A stretch of DNA of 43,462 nt from Kineococcus vitellinus (GCF_009906315.1 NZ_JAAALL010000003.1:1-43462), one strand, 5' to 3'. Shown: positions 10,227 through 18,883, numbered from the stretch's first letter. Numbers and translations are program-made. The notes: generated from the letters alone by a model not told the origin.

Positions 10227-11237
10227 GTGCGTCCACTGCTCGAGCTGCCCAAGGTGCACGTGCACGCGCACCTCGACGGTTCCTACCCGCGCGAGGCCGT
10301 GCTGGCCCTGGCCCGCCGCCGCGGCGTCGAGGTCGACCTGCCCGTGCGCGGCGGCCCGGCCTCCCGCGGCGAGGGCTGGGGCGACGTGTGGGAGTTCTTC
10401 GAGGCCTACGGGCGGGTGCCGGCGCTCGTGGGCTCCCTCGACGACCTCGCCGGGCTGTGCCGCGCGCTCGTCGAGCAGGAGGCCGCCGAGGGCGTCGTCT
10501 ACTTCGAGCCGGCGGTGGAGCCGCAGCTGTACGCCCCCCGGCTGGGCGGCCTGCGGGAGGTCACCCGCGTCGTGCTCGAGGCCCTGGGCGCCGCGGGCGG
10601 CGAGTTCGGCGTCGAGGTGGGGGCGCTGGTGACGGTCAACACCGACACCGACGAGCCGATCGCCGCCGAGCTGGCCGCGCTCGCCGCCGAGCACGCCGGG
10701 CGCGGGGTCACCGCGTTCGGCACCGCGGGCTTCGAGGAGCCCTCCGGCCTGCACCGCTTCGCCGCCGCGGCGGCCACGGCCCGCGCGGCGGGGCTGCCGG
10801 TCGTGGCGCACGCGGGCCAGACCGGCGGCTGGGAGTGCGTCGCCGAGGCGCTGGACGTGCTGGGGGCCACCCGCATCTCGCACGGGGTGCGCTCGGTGGA
10901 GGACGCCGGCCTCGTGCGGCGCCTGGCCGAGGAGGGCGTGCTCTGCGACGTCGCCCCCGTCTCCAACGTGGCGCTGGGCGTGGTGCCCGACCTCGCCGCG
11001 CACCCCGCGCCGCTGCTGCACGCCGCCGGCGTGGGCGTCACCCTCAACGCCGACGACCAGCTGTGGTTCGGGCGGGGGGTGAGCGCGCAGTACGCGATCG
11101 CCCGGGAGGTGTGGGGCCTGCCGGACACCGAGCTGGCCGCCCTGGCCGGGCACGGGCTGCGGGTGGCGGGCATGAGCCCGGCCACCCGGCAGCGGCTGGC
11201 GGCGGGGCTGGCGAGCTGGCTGGAGCGGCCGCGGTGA
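10227..11237 (+). CDS. Adenosine-deaminase-like amidohydrolase with Glu-to-Gln change in the HAGE motif
   Basis: Metal-dependent hydrolase of the adenosine deaminase family (336 residues). Metal ligands are conserved: H13 and H15 in HVHAHLDGS, H195, and the Asp pair D276-D277 in LNADDQLWFG; SHGVRSVED supplies H219. The catalytic Glu of the family's HAGE motif, the proton shuttle, is Gln here (HAGQTGG, residue 198). This makes normal adenosine deamination doubtful and suggests a different substrate or mechanism. GTG start at 10227. It overlaps the next gene by GTGA, so the two are translationally coupled. Family membership is well supported; the substrate is not. Confidence 0.85.
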   Translation: MRPLLELPKVHVHAHLDGSYPREAVLALARRRGVEVDLPVRGGPASRGEGWGDVWEFFEAYGRVPALVGSLDDLAGLCRALVEQEAAEGVVYFEPAVEPQLYAPRLGGLREVTRVVLEALGAAGGEFGVEVGALVTVNTDTDEPIAAELAALAAEHAGRGVTAFGTAGFEEPSGLHRFAAAAATARAAGLPVVAHAGQTGGWECVAEALDVLGATRISHGVRSVEDAGLVRRLAEEGVLCDVAPVSNVALGVVPDLAAHPAPLLHAAGVGVTLNADDQLWFGRGVSAQYAIAREVWGLPDTELAALAGHGLRVAGMSPATRQRLAAGLASWLERPR

Positions 11238-12628
11238 GCGCGGGGACGGACGCGGGGGCGCGGCGGCCGGTGCTGCTGAGCGCCTTCGAGATCAACGCGC
11301 CGAACCTCACCAGCCAGGGCCTGTGGGCGCACCCGCAGCAGCAGTCGGTGCGCTACACCGACCTCGCGCACTGGCTGCGGCTGGCCCGGCTGCTGGAGGA
11401 CGGGGGCTTCGACCTGCTCTTCCTGGCCGACTCCCCCGGCTACCCCGTCCTGGGCGGCGCCGTCCCCGACGTGGCGTTCGAGCAGGCCGTGGAGATGCCG
11501 ACCAACGACCCGCTGCTGCTGGTGCCGGCGATGGCGGCCGTCACCCGCCGGCTGGGGTTCGCGGTGACCGCCTCCACGACCTTCGAGGCGCCGTACCCCA
11601 ACGCCCGCCGGTTCGCGACGCTGGACCACCTCACCGGCGGGCGCATCGGCTGGAACGTGGTGACGACCTCCTCGCCGGTGGTCGCCGCGCTGCACGGCAC
11701 CCCGCCGCTGCCCGCGCACGACGAGCGCTACGCGGTCGCCGACGAGCACCTGCAGCTGAGCTACGCGCTGCTGGAGGGCGGCTGGGAGGACGGCGCGGTG
11801 CTGGCCGACAAGGCCGCCCGCCGCTACGCCGACCCCGCGCGCGTGCACGAGGTGCACCACGAGGGCCGGCGGTTCTCCAGCCACGGCTACTTCAAGGTCG
11901 AGCCCTCGCCGCAGCGCACGCCGGTGCTCTTCCAGGCCGGCGCCAGCGAGCGCGGCCGCGAGTTCGCCGCCACCCACGCCGAGGTGGTCTTCGTGCAGGG
12001 CCGCGACGCGGCGGGCCTGCGCGAGCAGGTGCGGGACCTGCACGCGCGGGCGGCCCGGCACGGGCGCGCACCCGGCTCGCTGCGGACGCTGGTGGGGCTG
12101 TCGGTGGTGCTGGGCCGCGACCGCGAGCACGCGCGGGCGCGGCTGGAGGAGTACCTGTCGTGGGTCGTCCCGGACGCCGCCCGCGCCTACTTCGCCTCGA
12201 TGACCGGCGTCGACCTGGCGGCGCTGGAGGCCGACGCCGCCTTCGACGCCGTGCGCACCGAGGGCGGGCGCACCCAGGTGGAGCGCTACCGCGGGCAGGC
12301 GGTGGCCACCGCGCGCGCGGACTTCCTGCGCCACGGCATGCGCGAGTTCATCCTGACCGGCACCGCCGAGCAGGTCGTCGACGAGATGGAGCAGCTGCTG
12401 GAGGAGACCGGCGTCGACGGGTTCAACTACACCCCCTTCGTCGTGCCCGGCTCCTACGAGGAGTTCTGCGAGCACGTCGTCCCGCAGCTGCGCCGGCGCG
12501 GCCTGCGCCCGCCCGCGGACGCGGCGGCGGCGGGTCGCACGCTGCGCGAGGTCCTGTTCGGGGAGGGTCGTGCGAAGCTGCCGGACGACCACCCCGCGGC
12601 CCGGCACCGCCGCGCGCGGGACCGCTGA
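11234..12628 (+). CDS. Flavin-dependent monooxygenase of the NtaA/SnaA/DszA group
   Basis: Bacterial luciferase-like (LLM) FMNH2-dependent oxygenase, 464 residues, the size of nitrilotriacetate and dibenzothiophene sulfone monooxygenases. Seen: LWAHPQQQSVRYTDLAHWLR, FDLLFLADSPGY, FAVTASTTFEAPYPNARRFA, LDHLTGGRIGWNVVTT, HEGRRFSSHGYFKVEPSPQR, PVLFQAGASERGREFAATHAE and GVDGFNYTPFVVPGSYEEF. Members use reduced flavin supplied by a partner reductase, which is not in this operon. Given the deaminase and the NCS1 permease beside it, oxidation of an N-heterocyclic compound is a reasonable inference. Confidence 0.88.
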   Translation: MSAGTDAGARRPVLLSAFEINAPNLTSQGLWAHPQQQSVRYTDLAHWLRLARLLEDGGFDLLFLADSPGYPVLGGAVPDVAFEQAVEMPTNDPLLLVPAMAAVTRRLGFAVTASTTFEAPYPNARRFATLDHLTGGRIGWNVVTTSSPVVAALHGTPPLPAHDERYAVADEHLQLSYALLEGGWEDGAVLADKAARRYADPARVHEVHHEGRRFSSHGYFKVEPSPQRTPVLFQAGASERGREFAATHAEVVFVQGRDAAGLREQVRDLHARAARHGRAPGSLRTLVGLSVVLGRDREHARARLEEYLSWVVPDAARAYFASMTGVDLAALEADAAFDAVRTEGGRTQVERYRGQAVATARADFLRHGMREFILTGTAEQVVDEMEQLLEETGVDGFNYTPFVVPGSYEEFCEHVVPQLRRRGLRPPADAAAAGRTLREVLFGEGRAKLPDDHPAARHRRARDR

Positions 12629-12660
12629 ACCCCGCACGGCCACGACAGCGAGGAGCCCCG

Positions 12661-14157
12661 ATGAGCCAGGTACCGCCCGCGCCGCAGACCCGCGTCGGCG
12701 GCGTCGACGTGGAGCTCAACGGCATCAACTCCGTCGCGGCCGAGGAGCGCCACGGCAGGCCGCGCGACCTGTTCTGGCCGTGGTTCGCCGCGAACGTCTC
12801 GGTGCTCGCCGTCAGCTACGGCTCGTTCGTCCTGGGGTTCGGCATCTCCTTCTGGCAGGCCACCGCCGTCTCGGTGGCCGGCGTCGTGCTGTCCTACCTG
12901 GTCGTCGGGCTCGTCGCCACCGCCGGCAAGCGGGGGTCCGCGCCGACGATGACGCTCTCGCGCGCGGCGTTCGGGGTGAACGGCAACCGGCTGCCCTCGC
13001 TGGTGTCGTGGCTGCTGACGCTGGGCTGGGAGACGTCGCTGGCCGCGGTCGCGGTCCTGGCGACCGCGACCGTCCTGGACCGCCTCGGCGCGGGCGGCGG
13101 GACGGGCACCAAGCTCGTCGCGCTCGTCGTCGTCGTGGCGCTCATCGTCCTGGGCGGCACGCTGGGCTTCAGGGTCATCATGCGCATGCAGCGCTGGATC
13201 ACCGTCGTCACCGCGGTCCTCACGGTGCTCTACATCGCCTTCGCCGCCGGCTCGATCGACCTGGCCGCGGTGCGCGCGGTGCCGGCCGGGGACGCGGCCG
13301 CGGTCGTGGGCGCCCTGGTGCTGGTGATGACGGGGTTCGGGCTGGGCTGGGCCAACGCGGCGGCCGACTACTCCCGCTACCTGCCGCGGGAGGCCTCCAG
13401 CCGCGGGGTCGTGCTCTGGACGACGCTGGGCTGCTCGCTGGGGCCGGGCGTCCTGCTCGTCTTCGGCGCGCTGATCGCGGGCTCCTCGCAGGACCTCAGC
13501 GGGCGGATCGCCGCCGACCCGGTGGGGGCGCTCACCGACATCCTGCCGACGTGGTTCCTCGTCCCGTTCGTCGTCGTCGCCGTCCTCGGCCTCGTCGGCG
13601 GCGCGGTCATGGACATCTACTCCTCGGGGCTGGCGCTGCTCAACGTCGGCCTGCGGGTGCCGCGCCCGGTGGCCGTCCTCGTCGACGGCGCCCTCATGGT
13701 CGCCGGCGCGGTCTACATCGCCTTCTTCTCCGCGGACTTCCTCACCCCCTTCCAGGGGTTCCTCATCACCCTGGGCGTGCCGATCGCGGCCTGGGCCGGG
13801 ATCTTCCTGGCCGACCTGTCGCTGCGCAGGGGCGACTACGCCGAGCAGGAGCTGCTCGACCCGCGCGGGCGCTACGGCTCGGTGCGGGCGCTGCCGGTCG
13901 CGGCCATGGTGGTGGCGACGGCGGTCGGCTGGGGCCTGGTGTCGAACTCCGGCGCCGACTGGCTGACCTGGCAGGGCTACCTGTTCGAGCCGCTGGGCCT
14001 GGCGAGCTGGGTCCCGCCGGCCGGCGGGGAGGCGGGCTACTGGGACGGCAACTGGGCCTACGCCGGCCTCGGCGTCGTCGTCGCCTTCGCCCTCGGCTTC
14101 CTCGCCGTCCTGCTGGGCGGGCGCGGGGCGGTCGCGCGGCAGGAGGGCCGCCGCTGA
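12661..14157 (+). CDS. NCS1-family nucleobase/cytosine-type permease
   Basis: Membrane transporter of 498 residues with about twelve hydrophobic helices and the NCS1 patterns FWPWFAANVSVLAVSYGSFV, TLSRAAFGVNGNRLPSLVSW, and GLGWANAAADYSRYLPREAS. The family imports purines, pyrimidines, allantoin, hydantoins or thiamine with H+ or Na+; the substrate cannot be read from sequence alone. ATG start at 12661 is preceded by GCGAGGAGCC. It lies 32 bases after the monooxygenase, and most likely forms the uptake step of that operon. It converges with osmC-like. Confidence 0.9.
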   Translation: MSQVPPAPQTRVGGVDVELNGINSVAAEERHGRPRDLFWPWFAANVSVLAVSYGSFVLGFGISFWQATAVSVAGVVLSYLVVGLVATAGKRGSAPTMTLSRAAFGVNGNRLPSLVSWLLTLGWETSLAAVAVLATATVLDRLGAGGGTGTKLVALVVVVALIVLGGTLGFRVIMRMQRWITVVTAVLTVLYIAFAAGSIDLAAVRAVPAGDAAAVVGALVLVMTGFGLGWANAAADYSRYLPREASSRGVVLWTTLGCSLGPGVLLVFGALIAGSSQDLSGRIAADPVGALTDILPTWFLVPFVVVAVLGLVGGAVMDIYSSGLALLNVGLRVPRPVAVLVDGALMVAGAVYIAFFSADFLTPFQGFLITLGVPIAAWAGIFLADLSLRRGDYAEQELLDPRGRYGSVRALPVAAMVVATAVGWGLVSNSGADWLTWQGYLFEPLGLASWVPPAGGEAGYWDGNWAYAGLGVVVAFALGFLAVLLGGRGAVARQEGRR

Positions 14158-14176
14158 CGCCCCGCGCCCGGGCGGC

Positions 14177-14680
14177 TCAGGCGCGCTGGACGGTGACCTT
14201 CGGCGGGGTCTGCAGCGTCTGGGCGATGACGCAGTAGCGCTCGGCCAGCGAGACCATCTTCGCCTCGGTCGCCTCGTCGGCGTCGGAGCTGAAGTCGAAG
14301 GTGATCGTGACGTCGGTGATGCCGATCGGCACCTCGCGCGCCACGCCGAGGGTGCCGCGGGCGTCCCAGTGGGCGTCCACCGCCACCGAGGCGTTGCGCA
14401 GCTCCACGCCCATGGCCGTGGCCACGCTGCGCAGCGTCACCCCGGCGCAGGCCGCGACGGCCTCGCAGAGCATGTCCGCCGAGCACGCCTCGGTGCCGTC
14501 GCCACCGGCGGCCGGGTGCAGCCCGGCGCGGGTGGTGCCGGCGAAGCCGTCGACGGAGACGCCGATCGACTGCCCGTCGAGCACCGCCACGGCGCGGGCC
14601 GGGACCAGCGCGCGCGCCGGGTCCTCGCGGTAGGCGTCCTTCAACGGCTTCTGCAGCGCCCTGAGCTCGGTCGAATCCAC
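14177..14680 (-). CDS. OsmC-family protein
   Basis: Peroxiredoxin-like OsmC/Ohr fold (167 residues). The two reactive cysteine regions are seen as SADMLCEAVAACAGVTLRSV and YCVIAQTLQTPPKVTV; the second Cys-containing helix and the closing beta strand are typical. OsmC proteins reduce organic hydroperoxides, though this long form with an N-terminal extension (LKDAYREDPARALVPARAVA) is of a less studied subgroup. GTG start at 14680. It is transcribed divergently from the DUF7711-like gene. Confidence 0.86.
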   Translation of the reverse strand: MDSTELRALQKPLKDAYREDPARALVPARAVAVLDGQSIGVSVDGFAGTTRAGLHPAAGGDGTEACSADMLCEAVAACAGVTLRSVATAMGVELRNASVAVDAHWDARGTLGVAREVPIGITDVTITFDFSSDADEATEAKMVSLAERYCVIAQTLQTPPKVTVQRA

Positions 14681-14737
14681 CGGGCGAGCTTAGGCCCCCG
14701 CGCGCCGCACCCCGCAACCTCCGCCAGACTCCCCGGC

Positions 14738-15352
14738 GTGAAGTGGACCACCGCCGTGCGCGTGCTGGAGGAGGTCGCGCAGCGCTGCGCGCACGTGGAC
14801 GCGCAGCCGGCCGCGATCGTGCCGCTGCGGGTGGTGGAGGCCTGGGTGCACGGCGCGCTGCTCGGCCCCCGCGCGCAGGAGGTGCCCGACGAGGGCGGGG
14901 TGGCCGTGGCCCTGGTGGCCGACGTGCCCCCCGCCGCGTGCGCGTGGCGCAGCCGGCCCCCCGGCGCCGGCCAGTGGCTGGCCGCCTCCGGGCTGGCGCG
15001 CCGGCCGGTGGAGCTCGTGCTGCGCCCGGCCGGGGCGCCCGTCTGGAACCACGCCGTGCGGCGGCCGGTGCGCTTCTGGTCGGCCGCGCAGGGCACCGAC
15101 GAGGCGGTGCTGGCGGCCGTGCGCGCCGGGGACGGCGAGCGGCTGCGCCCGCCCGCTCCCGCCCCGGCCGAGCTCGCCGCCCGGCTGGAGGCCGAGCTGG
15201 AGCTCGCGCTGGCGCAGCTGCGGCGCACCGGCGCCGACTACGCCGCCCACCGGTGGGAGCCGGGGTCGCCGCTGGCGCGCGCCGACGCCCTCTCGGAGGC
15301 CGCGCTGGGCTACCTGGAGCTGCTGGACGCGCGGGGTAGGTTGGCGCCGTGA
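14738..15352 (+). CDS. DUF7711-like hypothetical protein
   Basis: Cytosolic protein of 204 residues. The pattern VKWTTAVRVLEEVAQRC at the start, APVWNHAVRRPVRFWSAAQG in the middle and YAAHRWEPGSPLARADALSE near the end match a family of actinobacterial proteins of unknown function that I recall as DUF7711. There are no membrane segments and no catalytic motif I can name. GTG start at 14738. Its stop overlaps the start of the next gene (GTGA), so the two are coupled. Confidence 0.68.
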   Translation: MKWTTAVRVLEEVAQRCAHVDAQPAAIVPLRVVEAWVHGALLGPRAQEVPDEGGVAVALVADVPPAACAWRSRPPGAGQWLAASGLARRPVELVLRPAGAPVWNHAVRRPVRFWSAAQGTDEAVLAAVRAGDGERLRPPAPAPAELAARLEAELELALAQLRRTGADYAAHRWEPGSPLARADALSEAALGYLELLDARGRLAP

Positions 15353-15561
15353 GCGACGCCGACGGCCCCGAGCGCCTCCCCGAGCGGCTGGCGTACCGGC
15401 TGCTGACCGGCCCGGACGACCGATCCTTCTGCGAGAAGGTCTCCAGGGCCCTGGCCGAGGGCTACGTGCTGCACGGCAGCCCCGCGCTGACGAGCGTGGA
15501 CGGCGCCGTCGTGGCCGCCCAGGCCGTCGTGCTGCCCGCCGCCGCCGCGCGCGCGCTCTGA
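15349..15561 (+). CDS. DUF1737-domain small protein
   Basis: Seventy-residue protein with the DUF1737 signature YRLLTGPDDRSFCEKVSRAL followed by AEGYVLHGSPALT and VVAAQAVVLP. The domain is a short alpha/beta module of unknown function, often found alone. GTG start overlaps the previous stop. A further short gene follows 8 bases downstream. Confidence 0.82.
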   Translation: MSDADGPERLPERLAYRLLTGPDDRSFCEKVSRALAEGYVLHGSPALTSVDGAVVAAQAVVLPAAAARAL

Positions 15562-15569
15562 GCGGCGCG

Positions 15570-15965
15570 GTGGGCGCGGGCACCGTCGTCCTGCTGCCGC
15601 CGCAGCACGGCGTGGACGCCGAGGTCACGCTGCTCGCCGCCAGGCTGCGGGCGGCCGGTCACCGGGCCCTCGTCGTGGACACCGCCCCCGGCACCGGGCA
15701 GGTCGCGCGCCAGCGGCAGGCGCTGCGCGCGCTGGCCGCGCTGCCGGACGGCTTCCTGCTCGTCGGCCTCGGCGTCGGCGGGCAGGTCGCGCAGTCCGTC
15801 GCGCTGGAGCGCGCGGTCGCCGGTCTCGTGGGCGACGTGGTGGACCCCGCCGAGCTCGGCCTGCCGGCACCGCCGGAGCACGTGCCGGTGCAGCCCCTGC
15901 CGCCGGCCGGGCGCGAGCGGCGCACCGCGGCGGTGCTCGCGTTCTGCGCCGCGCACGCGGTTTGA
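15570..15965 (+). CDS. Hypothetical protein, possible degenerate alpha/beta-hydrolase fragment
   Basis: 131 residues from the GTG at 15570, with strong GC bias at third positions. Alternating strands and helices (TVVLLPPQHGVDAEVTLLAA, HRALVVDTAPGTG, GFLLVGLGVGGQVAQSVALE) recall the start of dienelactone-hydrolase-like folds, with GLGVGG where a nucleophile elbow would be but without the Ser or Cys. This reading is weak. It is in line with the two genes before it, and its TGA stop overlaps a TTGACA box for the methionine operon. Confidence 0.55.
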   Translation: MGAGTVVLLPPQHGVDAEVTLLAARLRAAGHRALVVDTAPGTGQVARQRQALRALAALPDGFLLVGLGVGGQVAQSVALERAVAGLVGDVVDPAELGLPAPPEHVPVQPLPPAGRERRTAAVLAFCAAHAV

Positions 15966-15991
15966 CAGGGTCGCGCCCGCTGCTTCAAGCT
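15962..15991 (+). promoter_or_regulatory. Promoter candidate for metQNI
   Basis: TTGACA (15962-15967), 18 bases, CAAGCT (15986-15991). This places transcription start just before the riboswitch at about 15998. The -35 box overlaps the stop codon of the preceding gene. The -10 box is only a fair match. Confidence 0.5.
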
Positions 15992-15996
15992 TCTCC

Positions 15997-16105
15997 CAGG
16001 TCATGAGTGACAGCGACAAGCCCTGGCTCGCTGTCCGGCAACCCTCCCCCGTGGCGGGGTGCCCCAGGTGACGACCCGGCCGGACGGATGGCGTCCGGCA
16101 AGTGC
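15997..16105 (+). ncRNA. SAM riboswitch, SAM-IV type
   Basis: Leader RNA ahead of the methionine importer. Conserved landmarks are AGGTCATGAGTGACAGCGA, then the closing arm TCGCTGT (16028-16034), CCGGCAACCCTCCCCC, GGGGTGCCCCAGGTGACGAC, with GACC (16073-16076) pairing back to GGTC. A downstream stem GCCGGAC (16079-16085) / GTCCGGC (16093-16099) is as expected for SAM-IV rather than SAM-I. Binding of S-adenosylmethionine should lower expression of metQNI. Confidence 0.85.
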
Positions 16106-16228
16106 GGACCACGAGGAGCTGACCGTGCACGGCGAGCGCTGAACCCCTCGTCCGTCGCGTCCAGCCACCGGTGACCGCCAGGCCACCCCGGCGCAGTCCG
16201 CTGCGCCGTCGAGCACCCGGAGAACGCC

Positions 16229-17185
16229 TTGTCCAGCCCCGCTCCCGCCCTGCCCGACAAGCCGAAGCGTCGCGGCCCCCTCATCGCGGCGGTCGCCGCC
16301 GCCGTCGTCGTGCTCATCGCCGTCGTGGCGATCGTGCTGGCCACCCGCGGCGACGACACCACGACCACCGCGGCCGCGGACGGCGGCAGCGGCGAGACCG
16401 TGAAGATCGGCGTCGCGGACAAGTCGCTGGACTACTGGAAGACCTACGTCGACCTGGCGCAGTCGCAGCTCGGCGTGACCGTCGAGCTGGTCAACTTCTC
16501 CGACTACAGCCTGCCGAACCCGGCGCTGGCCGAGGGCGAGGTCGACCTCAACCAGTTCCAGCACATCCAGTACCTGGCGAACTACAACGTCACCGCCGAC
16601 GACGACATCCAGCCCATCGGCGCGACCGCGATCTACCCGCTGCCGCTGTACTCCACGACCGTCGACGACCCGGCCGCGCTGCCGCAGGGCGCCAAGGTCG
16701 CCATCCCCAACGACGCCATCAACGAGGCCCGCGGCCTGCTGGTGCTGCAGTCCGCGGGCCTGCTGACGCTGGCCGGCGGCGGCAACGCCTTCTCCTCGGT
16801 CGAGGACGTCGAGAGCTCCAAGGTCGAGGTGACACCCATCGACGCCTCGCAGACCGCGAACGCGCTGCAGAGCGGGTCGGTGGCCGCGGCCATCGTCAAC
16901 GTGAACTACGCCACCAGCGCCGGCCTGCCCGAGGACGACGTCATCGCCCAGGACGACCCCTCGCAGGCCTCGGCCGCGCCGTACGTCAACATCTTCGCCG
17001 CCCGCAAGGAGGACGCGGGGAACGAGACGTACCTGGAGCTCGCGAAGCTGTTCCAGGACCCGGCCGTCCAGGAGGTCTTCACGCAGGCCTACCCGAACGC
17101 GGTCGTGGAGGCCCCGGACGCCGCGCAGCTGCAGGCGGACCTGGCCGAGGTCGAGGACGACGCCCGGGCGGCTGCGGGCGCGTGA
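16229..17185 (+). CDS. metQ: Methionine ABC importer substrate-binding protein MetQ
   Basis: NlpA/MetQ-family binding protein (318 residues) that delivers methionine to MetNI at the outer face of the membrane. Seen: VKIGVADKSLDYWKTYVDLA, GEVDLNQFQHIQYLANYN, LPQGAKVAIPNDAINEARGL, and AAIVNVNYATSAGL. Instead of a lipoprotein signal with a lipobox Cys, the N-terminus has one uncleaved-looking helix (residues about 15-42) after KPKRR, so it is probably membrane-anchored. TTG start at 16229 behind CGGAGAA. First gene of metQ-metN-metI, under a SAM riboswitch. Confidence 0.93.
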   Translation: MSSPAPALPDKPKRRGPLIAAVAAAVVVLIAVVAIVLATRGDDTTTTAAADGGSGETVKIGVADKSLDYWKTYVDLAQSQLGVTVELVNFSDYSLPNPALAEGEVDLNQFQHIQYLANYNVTADDDIQPIGATAIYPLPLYSTTVDDPAALPQGAKVAIPNDAINEARGLLVLQSAGLLTLAGGGNAFSSVEDVESSKVEVTPIDASQTANALQSGSVAAAIVNVNYATSAGLPEDDVIAQDDPSQASAAPYVNIFAARKEDAGNETYLELAKLFQDPAVQEVFTQAYPNAVVEAPDAAQLQADLAEVEDDARAAAGA

Positions 17186-18204
17186 GCACGCTCGTCTCGC
17201 TGGAGAACGTCTCCAAGCGCTACGACCGCCGCGACGGCACGTCCGTCGCGGCGGTCGACGACGTCAGCCTGGAGGTCCGCGAGGGCGAGGTGCTCGCCGT
17301 CATCGGCTACTCCGGTGCCGGCAAGTCGACGCTCGTGCGGCTGGTCAACGCCCTGGAGCGCCCGACGTCGGGGACCGTCCGCGTCGGCGGGCAGGACCTG
17401 ACGGCCCTGTCCGAGCGCGAGCTGCGCCAGGCGCGCTCCAGGATCGGCATGATCTTCCAGCAGTTCAACCTGTTCCGCTCGCGCACCGTCGCCGGCAACG
17501 TCGCCTACCCGCTGCGGGTGGCGGGCGTGGCCAAGGCGCAGCGCGAGGCGCGGACGGCGGAGCTGCTGGACTTCGTCGGCCTGCTCGACCGCGCGCACGC
17601 CCACCCCGAGCAGCTGTCCGGCGGGCAGAAGCAGCGCGTCGGCATCGCCCGCGCGCTGGCCACCAACCCCCCGCTGCTGCTGGCGGACGAGGCGACGAGC
17701 GCGCTGGACCCGGACACCACGGCCGAGGTGCTCTCGCTGCTGCGCCGGGTGAACACCGAGCTCGGCGTGACCATCGTCGTCATCACCCACGAGATGGACG
17801 CGGTGCGGCTGGTGGCCGACCGGGTCGCGGTCATGGAGGCCGGCCGGGTCGTCGAGGTCGGCGACGTCTACGACGTCTTCTCCGACCCGCAGACCCCTGC
17901 GGCGCAGCGCTTCGTGCGCAGCGCCACCCACGACCGCCCGTCGGCGGGCACGCTGGCGCGGTTGCGCACCCACCACCCCGGGCGGCTGGTGAGCGTGCGC
18001 ATCACCGACGAGCCGAAGATCCAGCAGCTGATCGACGCGGCGTTCCGGGACACCGGCACGAGCGCGGAACTCGTCTACGGCGGCGTGTCGGAGATCCGCG
18101 AGCGGCGGACCGGTTCGCTCACCTACGAGCTCGGCGGCACCGGGGTGGACGCGGCGCTGGCGGCGCTGCGCAGCGCCGGCGTGCACGCCGAGGAGGAGGT
18201 CTGA
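17182..18204 (+). CDS. metN: Methionine ABC importer ATP-binding protein MetN
   Basis: ABC ATPase of 340 residues. Walker A GYSGAGKST, Q-loop IFQQFNLF, signature LSGGQKQRVGIARAL, Walker B LLLADEATSALD and H-loop VITHEM are intact. The C-terminal NIL domain (from about residue 270, VSVRITDEPKIQQLIDAAF) binds methionine in this family and inhibits transport when the cell has enough. GTG start overlaps the metQ stop (GTGA). Confidence 0.96.
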   Translation: MSTLVSLENVSKRYDRRDGTSVAAVDDVSLEVREGEVLAVIGYSGAGKSTLVRLVNALERPTSGTVRVGGQDLTALSERELRQARSRIGMIFQQFNLFRSRTVAGNVAYPLRVAGVAKAQREARTAELLDFVGLLDRAHAHPEQLSGGQKQRVGIARALATNPPLLLADEATSALDPDTTAEVLSLLRRVNTELGVTIVVITHEMDAVRLVADRVAVMEAGRVVEVGDVYDVFSDPQTPAAQRFVRSATHDRPSAGTLARLRTHHPGRLVSVRITDEPKIQQLIDAAFRDTGTSAELVYGGVSEIRERRTGSLTYELGGTGVDAALAALRSAGVHAEEEV

Positions 18205-18205
18205 G

Positions 18206-18883
18206 ATGGGCGAGGACGGTTTCTTCGACGGGTTCCTCGGCACGACCGACGTCTTCCTGACGGCGATCTGGCAGACGCTGTTCATGGCGCTGGTCTCGAT
18301 CGTCGCGGCCGGCCTGATCGGCCTCGCGCTGGGGATCGCGCTGTACGCGACGCGGCCCGGCAACCTCTTCGGCAACCGCCTGGTGTTCGGGGTCCTGGGG
18401 TTCGTGGTGAACCTCGTGCGCCCGATCCCCTTCATCATCTTCCTGGCCGCGATCGGGCCCCTGCAGCGGGCCGTCGTCGGCTCGACGATCGGCACGAACG
18501 CGGTGACGTTCGCGATCTCGCTGGCGGCCGCGTTCGCCGTCTCGCGCATCGTCGAGCAGAGCCTGGTGGGCGTGGACCCCGGGGTGGTGGAGGCCGCCCG
18601 CGCGGTGGGCGCCTCGCGCACGGCGATCCTGTTCACGGTCGTGGTGCCCGAGGGCCTGGGCCCGCTGGTGCTGGGCTACACGTTCATCTTCGTGGGGATC
18701 GTCGACATGTCCGCCCAGGCCGGCCTCGTCGGCGGCGGCGGGCTGGGCGACTACGCCATCACCTACGGCTCCCAGCGCTACGACTGGGGCATCGTCTACG
18801 TCAGCGTGGCCGCGATCGTGGTGATCGTGCAGGTGGGCCAGCTCATCGGCAACCGCATCGCCCGCGGCGTCCTGCGCCGCTGA
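18206..18883 (+). CDS. metI: Methionine ABC importer permease MetI
   Basis: Inner-membrane permease of 225 residues with about five helices. The EAA-type loop that contacts MetN is seen as GVDPGVVEAARAVGASRTAI, after NLVRPIPFIIFLAAIGPLQR, both typical of MetI. It starts with ATG one base after the metN stop and ends the operon. Confidence 0.95.
   Translation: MGEDGFFDGFLGTTDVFLTAIWQTLFMALVSIVAAGLIGLALGIALYATRPGNLFGNRLVFGVLGFVVNLVRPIPFIIFLAAIGPLQRAVVGSTIGTNAVTFAISLAAAFAVSRIVEQSLVGVDPGVVEAARAVGASRTAILFTVVVPEGLGPLVLGYTFIFVGIVDMSAQAGLVGGGGLGDYAITYGSQRYDWGIVYVSVAAIVVIVQVGQLIGNRIARGVLRR

Noticed and set aside
10227-11237. Standard adenosine deaminase
   Set aside because: The catalytic Glu is Gln and the operon context is oxidative catabolism, so the gene symbol add was not assigned.
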